Positions 16,103 to 23,189 of a stretch of DNA of 25,698 bases are shown here, in pieces. The DNA lies in assembly GCA_004557315.1 (NCBI GenBank), contig SFEH01000020.1, positions 1 to 25,698 on the forward strand, in the 5' to 3' direction. The notes under the pieces were generated by a model. That model made no database searches, had not been told where the DNA came from, and worked only from the letters and a program-made list of their open reading frames with translations. Position 1 is the first letter of the stretch; each line of letters begins with the position of its first letter. The DNA comes from Bacteroidales bacterium (GTDB lineage: Bacteria > Bacteroidota > Bacteroidia > Bacteroidales > UBA3663). A program made the translations under genes and the position numbers.

Positions 16103-17491
16103 ATGGCTGAAGAAAAGAAAGAAAGAGCAATGTTCGCAACACGCCTCGGTGCAGTTGCAGCGGCAGTCGGTTCGGCTGTAGGACTTGGTAATATCTGGAG
16201 GTTCCCATACGAAACCGGACAGAATGGAGGTGCTGCATTTCTCTTGATTTACTTGTGTGCGGTTGCTCTTCTTGGTGTACCTCTGCTTATAGCAGAATTC
16301 ACCATCGGACGATCGGCTCATTCCAATGTGGCTCGTGCTTTTAAGAAGCTGGCACCTGGCACTCCTTGGTATTGGGTAGGTGTCATGGGCATGCTCGTTT
16401 CCGTTATCATTCTTGGTTTTTATCTCATCATTCTTGGCTGGACCTTCAGCTATACGTTTCGCGCCATCATCAACGATTTTGCATCGGTAGTTGCTTCTGC
16501 GCAAGCCGCTGATCCTTCCGTAGATGCGGCAACGGTCCTTGCCAACGACTTTGCTTCTTTCAGCACCAGTCCTTGGCAACCTCTTCTGTGGCTCGTTATC
16601 AGTGTGGCTGCCAATGCTGCCATCATGGTGGCAGGTGTCCAGAAGGGCATCGAGCGAGCATCCAATGTGATGATGCCTTTGCTCTGCGTGCTTCTTCTGA
16701 TGCTCGTCGTCAATAGTTTCTTCCTTCCTGGTTTTGTTGAAGGATGCGATTTTCTTTTCAATCCTGATTTTTCAAAGGTTTCGGCCAAAACTTTCATCGT
16801 GGCCATGGGACAGGCGTTTTTCTCGCTTTCTCTTGCTATGGGCATTATGCTGGCTTATGGCAGTTATCTCGGTGACAATACCAAGATTGGAAAGACTGCA
16901 ACACAAGTGGTGTGTCTTGACTCAATCATAGCTATACTTGCGGGTGTTGTCATCTTCCCAGCATGTTTTTCTTATGGCATTGAACCAGGGGCAGGCCCTG
17001 GTCTCGTGTTCATCACTTTACCTAACGTGTTCCTTCAGATGCCTGGAGGTTATCTGTGCTGTATAGCGTTCTTCCTGCTCATCTCGCTCGCAGGGCTCAC
17101 ATCATGCATGTCGCTGTTCGAAGTTCCTATCAGTTTCCTTCAGGAAGAACTCAAGCTCTCTCGTAAGACAGCTACTGCTGTCAGCGTTTTGGTAGTGCTG
17201 GTGCTTGGAACTGCCAGCTCACTTTCGTTGGGCGTTTGGGATATGAAGTTCTTTGGTGATTGCTTCTTCGATTTCTGCGACAAGATCACATCGCTTTATA
17301 TGATGCCGATTGGTGCATTCTTCATCTCGCTGTTTGTAGGTTGGAAGCTCGACAAGGATATTATCCATGATGCTCTCACCAACTGGCGCAACGACAGTGG
17401 CTGGTACATCCGACCATTGCTTTGGATCTTGCGAATCTTCGCACCAATCTGTATTATGCTCATCTTCTTGAGCGGTATTGGCATTTTCTAA
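16103..17491 (+). CDS. Sodium-dependent transporter, NSS/SNF family (first of tandem pair)
   Basis: Neurotransmitter:sodium symporter family members import amino acids or related amines with sodium across the inner membrane. The protein has 462 residues from the ATG at 16103 (MAEEKKERAM), about the length of bacterial 11-segment members such as MhsT. The family hallmark in the first, unwound membrane helix is plain: VGSAVGLGNIWRFPYETGQNGGAAF. The C-terminus ends in a hydrophobic segment with LSGIGIF. An upstream in-frame ATG at 16070 would add 11 residues but sits right at the putative promoter, so it is unlikely. The substrate cannot be told from sequence; tryptophan, tyrosine, leucine and alanine transporters are all known in this family. 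The second copy follows after 15 bp. Confidence 0.93.
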   Translation: MAEEKKERAMFATRLGAVAAAVGSAVGLGNIWRFPYETGQNGGAAFLLIYLCAVALLGVPLLIAEFTIGRSAHSNVARAFKKLAPGTPWYWVGVMGMLVSVIILGFYLIILGWTFSYTFRAIINDFASVVASAQAADPSVDAATVLANDFASFSTSPWQPLLWLVISVAANAAIMVAGVQKGIERASNVMMPLLCVLLLMLVVNSFFLPGFVEGCDFLFNPDFSKVSAKTFIVAMGQAFFSLSLAMGIMLAYGSYLGDNTKIGKTATQVVCLDSIIAILAGVVIFPACFSYGIEPGAGPGLVFITLPNVFLQMPGGYLCCIAFFLLISLAGLTSCMSLFEVPISFLQEELKLSRKTATAVSVLVVLVLGTASSLSLGVWDMKFFGDCFFDFCDKITSLYMMPIGAFFISLFVGWKLDKDIIHDALTNWRNDSGWYIRPLLWILRIFAPICIMLIFLSGIGIF

Positions 17492-17506
17492 ACACTTAAA
17501 TTTTAT

Positions 17507-18844
17507 ATGGCAGATAATTCACGCGCTCTTTTTGTGACCCGTTTGGGCGGTATTGCCGCGGCTGTTGGTTCGGCTGTCGGTTTGGGTAATATCTGGCGAT
17601 TCCCTTATGAGACTGGTCAGAACGGAGGAGCCGCCTTCATTCTTATTTATATTCTTTGTGTGCTGATACTCGGCACTCCTCTCATGCTTGCCGAACTTAC
17701 GCTCGGACGGCTCACACACCGTAATCCTGTGGGTGCATACAGAGCTCTCTCTCCAAATACCAAGAGTCTCTGGCCTTTGCTCGGTTTCGTAGGTGCAACG
17801 ACTATGCTGCTCATTGTGGGTTTCTATTCTGTAGTGGCAGGTTGGACGCTCAGCTATTCTGTGGGAGCTGTAGCTGATAATATTCCGCAATTCAGCGAAT
17901 ATAGTCAGAGTCTTGGAGGTCCGATAGTATGGCTCACCATCTTCATTCTTGTCAATGCAGCCATCCTTCTCGGAGGTGTTCAAAAAGGTATCGAACGTAC
18001 TTCAAACATTCTCGTTCCTTTCCTTGGGGTGATACTTATTATTCTTTGTGTCAATTCACTGCTGCTGCCAAAGGCGAGTGATGGACTCCGATTCCTTTTC
18101 AATCCTGATTTTTCGAAAATCAATTCTTCTGTGATTGTTTCTGCACTTGGACAGTCGTTCTTTAGTGTGTCTATTGGTATTAGCTGTCTTCTTACATACG
18201 GAAGTTATCTTGGCGATCAGACAAAGATGGGCAAGACCGCTATTTCTATCACTTTGCTCGACACTCTGATAGCTATTCTTGCTGGTATCATCATCTTCCC
18301 TGCTTGCTATCAGTTCGGTGTGGAGCCTGGAGCAGGTCCAGGCTTGGCTTTCATCACCTTGCCAGAAGTGTTCGGTCGGATGACTGGTGGCTATTGGCTA
18401 TGCGTGGCATTCTTCGTGCTTCTTGTTGTCGCAGCGCTCACATCTACACTCTCGATGTTTGAGACGCCAATCACCATCCTTCAGGAGGAGTTTCATATCA
18501 AACGTCGCACAGCCGTCATCATCGTCTGTTTGGTTGGCGAGTTGCTCGGACTGTCTTGTGCCATGTCATTCGTTCCTGAATATACCTCAACTTTCTCAAT
18601 CTTCGGCTATACGATGTTCGATGCCTTCGACAAGCTCACTGCCAATGTTCTCATGCCTGGCTGTGGCTTGTTCATGTCGCTCTTCGCAGGCTGGGTGGTT
18701 GACAAAAAACTGTTATATAAGGCATTTAGCAACAACGGCAGGGAGACCGCATGGTTCTACAATTGGTTCATGCTGCTCGTACGTTATGTTGCACCTATCA
18801 GCATCTTCCTCATATTCCTCAGTGGACTTGGCATTTTGAGCTGA
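17507..18844 (+). CDS. Sodium-dependent transporter, NSS/SNF family (second of tandem pair)
   Basis: This is a paralogue of the preceding transporter, 445 residues, starting at ATG 17507 only 15 bp after its neighbour's stop and so probably co-transcribed. The first helix, SAVGLGNIWRFPYETGQNGG, is almost identical between the two. Similarity drops in the extracellular loop around residues 125-145 (DNIPQFSEYSQSLGGP), where the first copy has a longer loop. Both keep EPGAGPG and LFNPDFSKI/V in the middle and end in LSGLGIL/F. Different loops and helices suggest different substrates or a heteromeric pair; neither can be decided here. A strong hairpin with a T run follows 26 bp after the stop. 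Confidence 0.93.
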   Translation: MADNSRALFVTRLGGIAAAVGSAVGLGNIWRFPYETGQNGGAAFILIYILCVLILGTPLMLAELTLGRLTHRNPVGAYRALSPNTKSLWPLLGFVGATTMLLIVGFYSVVAGWTLSYSVGAVADNIPQFSEYSQSLGGPIVWLTIFILVNAAILLGGVQKGIERTSNILVPFLGVILIILCVNSLLLPKASDGLRFLFNPDFSKINSSVIVSALGQSFFSVSIGISCLLTYGSYLGDQTKMGKTAISITLLDTLIAILAGIIIFPACYQFGVEPGAGPGLAFITLPEVFGRMTGGYWLCVAFFVLLVVAALTSTLSMFETPITILQEEFHIKRRTAVIIVCLVGELLGLSCAMSFVPEYTSTFSIFGYTMFDAFDKLTANVLMPGCGLFMSLFAGWVVDKKLLYKAFSNNGRETAWFYNWFMLLVRYVAPISIFLIFLSGLGILS

Positions 18845-18870
18845 TTTGCCCAAAACTTATTTAAATAAAT

Positions 18871-18909
18871 AAAAGTTGGCATCTTGTTTTGCAAGTTGTC
18901 AACTTTTTT
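18871..18909 (+). terminator. Rho-independent terminator after the NSS pair
   Basis: AAAAGTTG (18871-18878) pairs with CAACTTTT (18900-18907). The stem continues inward through a G-T wobble, two pairs and one T-T mismatch to CTTG/CAAG, leaving a TTTTG loop. A run of T (18904-18909) closes the 3' side. The position just after the second transporter fits termination of that operon. The apical loop and 3' arm overlap the metK promoter. Confidence 0.75.
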
Positions 18910-18920
18910 GCGTATATTTG
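18888..18920 (+). promoter_or_regulatory. Putative Bacteroidetes-type promoter of metK
   Basis: TTTG (18888-18891) is followed after 21 bases by TATATTTG (18913-18920), an exact match to the Bacteroidetes pattern TTTG, N19-21, TAnnTTTG. Transcription would start near 18926, leaving a leader of about 80 nt before the metK ATG at 19007. The -33 element lies in the loop region of the preceding terminator. Confidence 0.65.
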
Positions 18921-18940
18921 CACAATTAATTTGAAAAATT

Positions 18941-18995
18941 AATGATTGGCAACCATTCCAAAAGTTGCTAATGATTGAGAACCATTTAAAAAGTT
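18941..18995 (+). repeat. Imperfect 26-nt direct repeat in the metK leader
   Basis: Copy 1 (18941-18966) and copy 2 (18970-18995) share 22 of 26 bases, with a period of 29. Both have the form AATGATTG, two variable bases, AACCATT, two variable bases, AAAAGTT. AATG and CATT within each copy are complementary, so each unit is partly palindromic. The pair lies between the putative metK promoter and the start codon. It could be an operator for a repressor, an RNA element, or a chance duplication; it matches no SAM riboswitch that I recognise. Confidence 0.6.
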
Positions 18996-19006
18996 TTTAT
19001 TAAATT

Positions 19007-20263
19007 ATGAATTATTTATTCACTTCTGAATCGGTGTCTGAAGGACACCCTGACAAGGTCGCTGATCAGATCAGCGATGCTATTCTCGATGAGTTTCTTG
19101 CGCAGGATCCACACAGCAAGGTGGCTTGTGAAACTCTTGTCACTACTGGCCAGGTCGTTTTGGCTGGTGAGGTCAAAAGCAATGCTTATGTGGATCTTCT
19201 CAACACGACACGTGCAGTCATCAACCGCATTGGCTATACCAAGGCTGAGTACAAATTCGACGGTGACAGCTGTGGCGTTTTCAGTGCAATACATGAACAG
19301 AGCGACGATATCAACCGTGGTGTAGTTCGTCAGGAAGAAACACAGCAGGGTGCAGGTGACCAGGGTATGATGTTCGGTTATGCCACCAATGAGAGCCACA
19401 ACTACATGCCTCTCACTCTAGAACTAAGCCAGTTGCTCCTTATTGAGCTCGCCAAGATCCGCAAAGAGACCTCTCTCATGCCTTATCTTCGTCCTGATGC
19501 CAAGAGTCAGGTCACTATCGAGTATGATGAACAGAACCGTCCTGTGCGCGTCAATACCATTGTCGTTTCAACTCAGCACGATGAGTTTGATACAGATGAG
19601 GCAATGCAGGCAAAGATACGTGAGGATGTAATCAAAATACTTGTGCCAAGACTCTTGGCTCGACTCAGCGATGAAGAGAAAGCGCTGTTCGATGGCGACA
19701 TCATCTATCACGTCAACCCGACTGGTAAGTTCGTGATCGGTGGACCTCATGGTGACACAGGCCTTACTGGAAGAAAGATTATTGTTGATACTTATGGCGG
19801 ACGTGGAGCGCATGGTGGTGGAGCCTTCTCTGGTAAAGATCCATCAAAGGTTGACCGTTCGGCAGCTTATGCGGTGCGTCACATCGCCAAGAACCTCTGT
19901 GCGGCAGGAGTTGCCGACCAGATTCTCGTACAGGTTGCATACGCCATTGGAGTGGCAAAGCCAGTTAGCCTTTGTGTCAATACCTACGGCACTGCCAAGG
20001 TGTCTCTTTCTGATGCAGAAATCTCTGCAAAGGTCGCTGAGATCTTCGACATGACTCCTTATGCTATTGAGAAGCGCCTCAAGCTACGCAATCCAATATA
20101 CTCTGAGACAGCTGCGTACGGCCATTTCGGTCGTCCATGTGAGGTAAAGGAGAAAGTCTTCCAAAACCGATACATGAAAGACCCAATCAAGAAGGTTGTA
20201 GAACTATTCACTTGGGAGAAGCTCGATTATGTCGATGCTGTCAAGGCAGCATTCAATCTTTGA
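19007..20263 (+). CDS. metK: S-adenosylmethionine synthetase MetK
   Basis: MetK makes S-adenosylmethionine from methionine and ATP in the cytoplasm. The protein has 418 residues; E. coli MetK has 384, and the extra length lies in the central region (about 165-235), as in other Bacteroidetes. Visible motifs are TSESVSEGHPDK (6-17, including catalytic His14), the signature GAGDQGMMFGYA (115-126) and GGGAFSGKDPSKVDRS (270-285). The start ATG gives the expected MNYLFTSESVSEGHP. The gene has its own putative promoter and an 80-nt leader with a repeat, and appears to head a unit with the next three genes (gaps 18, 19 and 27 bp to the preferred starts). Confidence 0.98.
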   Translation: MNYLFTSESVSEGHPDKVADQISDAILDEFLAQDPHSKVACETLVTTGQVVLAGEVKSNAYVDLLNTTRAVINRIGYTKAEYKFDGDSCGVFSAIHEQSDDINRGVVRQEETQQGAGDQGMMFGYATNESHNYMPLTLELSQLLLIELAKIRKETSLMPYLRPDAKSQVTIEYDEQNRPVRVNTIVVSTQHDEFDTDEAMQAKIREDVIKILVPRLLARLSDEEKALFDGDIIYHVNPTGKFVIGGPHGDTGLTGRKIIVDTYGGRGAHGGGAFSGKDPSKVDRSAAYAVRHIAKNLCAAGVADQILVQVAYAIGVAKPVSLCVNTYGTAKVSLSDAEISAKVAEIFDMTPYAIEKRLKLRNPIYSETAAYGHFGRPCEVKEKVFQNRYMKDPIKKVVELFTWEKLDYVDAVKAAFNL

Positions 20264-20281
20264 CAATTTAATTTTTAAAAG

Positions 20282-21946
20282 TTGGATTTTCTCAATTCCA
20301 TACTCTTCGAACATTCGGCACTTCAGGCGACAATCATCATCTCGGTTGTCATAGCTTTAGGCCGAGCGCTTGGCAAACTTCGTTTTGCTGGCGTGTCGCT
20401 TGGTGTGACTTTCGTGTTCTTCGTAGGTATCTTGGCCGGACATCTTGGCTTCAGCATCGACAATCAGATGCTGCTCTTTGCCGAGAGTTTCGGCCTTGTG
20501 CTTTTTGTATATGAACTGGGCCTTCAGGTAGGTCCAGGTTTCATCAGTTCGTTCCAGCATGGAGGTATGCGTCTCAACCTGCTTGGTATAGGTGTCATTG
20601 TGCTTGGTACCATCACGGCCTTGCTGCTCGGTTGGACAATGGGTGTGCCTTTGCAAGATGTCTCGGGTATCCTCTGCGGAGCTACCACCAATACCCCGGC
20701 TCTTGCAGCTGCTCAGCAGACGCTGGTGCAGATGGGGTATGACTCAAGCGGAGCTGCCTTGGGCTGTGCTGTCACCTATCCTTTGGGCGTAATCGGTGTA
20801 ATCATTGCCATACTTCTGCTCTCCAAGCTGCCGCTTTCACGTAAGGCCAATGAGCAGGTTGGGCAAGAATCGCCCGAACGTCCTTATGTCGGCAAGTTCA
20901 AGGTTCTTAATCCTGGCATCTGCGGAAAGAAGGTGGCTGATGTGGCTCAGCTCATTACCGCCAAGTTTGTCATCTCACGTATTTGGAGAGGTGACAATGC
21001 TGTGACTCCCGATGGAACGCATGTCCTTCAATCCGATGATATTGTGCTTGTGGTGACCGAGGAGAAATACATGTCTATGCTTGCGGCTCTCTTTGGGCAG
21101 CGTCTAGACGACAGGGAATACAATCAGGAGGGTTTCGACTGGAATCATCTTGATGGTAAGCTTATTTCCAAGCATGTTGTCATCACCCGTTCAGAGATCA
21201 ATGGAAGGAAACTTGGTGCTCTGAAACTGCGCACCCGCTTTGGAATCAATGTTAGCCGTGTGCTCCGTAGCGGCATCCAGCTTGTTGCTACTCCTAAGCT
21301 CGTCCTTCAAATTGGAGATCGCCTCACCATCATTGGTGATGCTTCTTCAATCGAGAGGGTTGAGGAGGTGCTGGGCGGACAGGTAAAGACACTACGTGAG
21401 CCAAACCTTGCGTCTATTTTCGTAGGTATTCTGCTAGGTCTTGTCATTGGTAGCATCCCTATAGCAATTCCGACAATCAGCACCCCAGTTAAACTCGGTC
21501 TGGCTGGAGGACCTATCATTGCAGGTATCCTGATGGGAGCCTATGGCCCTCGTTTCCATCTGGTGACCTATACCACACGCAGTGCTAACCTCATGATGCG
21601 TGGCATAGGACTCTCTCTCTATCTTGCCTGTCTCGGTCTTGCCTCAGGTAGCCATTTCTTCGCTACGGTTATGCGTCCCGAAGGATTGCTGTGGATAGTG
21701 CTGGGCTTCCTTATCACGGTTATTCCAGTGTTCATCATGGCTATCGTTGCCATGCGTCTTGCCAAACTTGATTTTGGCAGTACTTGCGGAATGCTTTGTG
21801 GGGCAATGGCTAATCCGATGGCACTAAACTACGTCAACGAAATTATCTCCAACGACAATCCATCGGTAAGTTATGCAGCGGTATATCCTCTCGGTATGTT
21901 CCTCCGTGTCGTAATCGTCCAGATTTTACTGATGGTGCTGTTATAA
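20282..21946 (+). CDS. YidE/AspT-type transporter with two RCK_C domains
   Basis: This is a membrane protein of the aspartate:alanine exchanger (AspT/YidE/YbjL) superfamily, 554 residues. Two hydrophobic halves (about 1-183 and 375-554) flank two cytoplasmic RCK_C (TrkA-C) domains at about 203-272 and 292-366. Each half carries a similar signature, GATTNTPALAAAQ at 133-145 and GAMANPMALNYV near the C-terminus, which shows the internal duplication typical of the family. RCK_C domains usually sense a small ligand and gate transport. The substrate is unknown; AspT itself exchanges aspartate for alanine. The start is TTG at 20282, because no ATG lies near and MDFLNSILFEHSALQ matches the expected N-terminus. 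It lies 18 bp after metK. Confidence 0.9.
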   Translation: MDFLNSILFEHSALQATIIISVVIALGRALGKLRFAGVSLGVTFVFFVGILAGHLGFSIDNQMLLFAESFGLVLFVYELGLQVGPGFISSFQHGGMRLNLLGIGVIVLGTITALLLGWTMGVPLQDVSGILCGATTNTPALAAAQQTLVQMGYDSSGAALGCAVTYPLGVIGVIIAILLLSKLPLSRKANEQVGQESPERPYVGKFKVLNPGICGKKVADVAQLITAKFVISRIWRGDNAVTPDGTHVLQSDDIVLVVTEEKYMSMLAALFGQRLDDREYNQEGFDWNHLDGKLISKHVVITRSEINGRKLGALKLRTRFGINVSRVLRSGIQLVATPKLVLQIGDRLTIIGDASSIERVEEVLGGQVKTLREPNLASIFVGILLGLVIGSIPIAIPTISTPVKLGLAGGPIIAGILMGAYGPRFHLVTYTTRSANLMMRGIGLSLYLACLGLASGSHFFATVMRPEGLLWIVLGFLITVIPVFIMAIVAMRLAKLDFGSTCGMLCGAMANPMALNYVNEIISNDNPSVSYAAVYPLGMFLRVVIVQILLMVLL

Positions 21947-21965
21947 ACTTTTTACTTAAAAACAT

Positions 21966-23162
21966 ATGTTGAATTTAGACACAATTTACAAAGCACGTTA
22001 TGTGTTAAAGAAGGTGATTCGACGCACCGACTTAATTCCTGCGCCAAATTTAAATCCTTTATGTCATGTATGGTTGAAGCCAGAAAACCTTCAAGTGACA
22101 GGCTCATTTAAGGTGCGCGGAGCATATTATAAGATTTCTCAGTTGTCCGACGATGAGAAGGCTCGTGGTGTGATTGCTTGTTCGGCTGGTAATCATGCTC
22201 AGGGCGTGGCTCTTGCTGCAGCCGCGAGTGGCATTAAGTCGCTCATCTGTCTGCCAGAAGGTGCGCCTATCAGCAAAGTCGAGGCCACTCGAAATTATGG
22301 CGCAGAGATATGTCTTGTGCCAGGCGTCTATGATGATGCGTACCAGAAAGCTCTCCAGTTGCGCGATGAGTTTGGCTATACTTTTGTCCATCCGTTCAAC
22401 GATGAGAACGTGATAGCAGGTCAGGGCACTATTGGTTTTGAACTACTCGACCAGCTTCACGATGTAGATGTTGTGCTCGTCCCTATAGGTGGCGGAGGCT
22501 TGATCAGCGGAGTAGCGTTTGCCATCAAAGGTCTTATGCCAAGAGTCAAGGTCTATGGTGTTCAGGCTGAAGGTGCACCAAGCATGTTCAATAGCATAAG
22601 AGACCAAAAGATAGAGCGACTTCCTAAAGTACATACTCTTGCCGACGGCATTGCCGTAAAGGAACCTGGTGATCTCACTTTTGACCTGTGTAGTAAGTAT
22701 GTAGATGGTATTGTGACAGTAAGCGATGACGAAATAAGTGCGGCAATCCTCGCCATGATGGAGAAGCATAAGCTCATTGCCGAAGGTGCTGGTGCTGTCA
22801 GCGTGGCCGCTGCTATGTTTAACAAGATTCCGCTCGAAGGCAAGAACGTGATATGCGTGGTCAGTGGCGGCAATATCGATGTCAATATCCTCAACCGTGT
22901 TGTTACTCGAGGACTAGCCATGGGCGGACGTACCTGTCGCTTCGTTTTCGAGCTTGATGACAAGCCTGGTCAGTTAGTAGGTATTGCCGACATAATTGCT
23001 CGTCTTGGAGGTAATGTGGTTAATGTCGAACACAGCCGTTCACGTGAGACTTTCGATGTGCTGGCATGTCAGCTCAGCATACGTGTAGAAACACGCAATT
23101 CCGAACATGTCAGAGAGATCCGCAATGCGCTCTTAGCTGCAGGATTCCGACTGATAGAATAA
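21966..23162 (+). CDS. ilvA: Threonine ammonia-lyase (threonine dehydratase) with C-terminal ACT domain
   Basis: This PLP enzyme deaminates L-threonine to 2-oxobutyrate, the entry step to isoleucine. The protein has 398 residues. The PLP-binding lysine is Lys49 in TGSFKVRGAY, SAGNHAQGVA is at 73-82, and the phosphate-binding Gly loop PIGGGGLISG is at 173-182. Residues about 327-398 (FELDDKPGQLVGIADII) form one ACT domain, a common site of amino-acid feedback. E. coli biosynthetic IlvA (514 residues) has a longer regulatory part and catabolic TdcB (329) none, so this is an intermediate form often annotated ilvA or tdcB. Whether isoleucine inhibits it cannot be seen. It lies 19 bp after the transporter and 27 bp before the lipid enzyme. 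Confidence 0.93.
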   Translation: MLNLDTIYKARYVLKKVIRRTDLIPAPNLNPLCHVWLKPENLQVTGSFKVRGAYYKISQLSDDEKARGVIACSAGNHAQGVALAAAASGIKSLICLPEGAPISKVEATRNYGAEICLVPGVYDDAYQKALQLRDEFGYTFVHPFNDENVIAGQGTIGFELLDQLHDVDVVLVPIGGGGLISGVAFAIKGLMPRVKVYGVQAEGAPSMFNSIRDQKIERLPKVHTLADGIAVKEPGDLTFDLCSKYVDGIVTVSDDEISAAILAMMEKHKLIAEGAGAVSVAAAMFNKIPLEGKNVICVVSGGNIDVNILNRVVTRGLAMGGRTCRFVFELDDKPGQLVGIADIIARLGGNVVNVEHSRSRETFDVLACQLSIRVETRNSEHVREIRNALLAAGFRLIE

Positions 23163-23189
23163 TTACTAACCTATAATGAAGTATTGGCC

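Noticed and set aside
18926..19006. A SAM riboswitch in the metK leader
   Set aside because: The leader is only about 80 nt and is largely a direct repeat. I see no SAM-I four-way junction or other known SAM aptamer pattern, and no terminator or sequestering stem after it.
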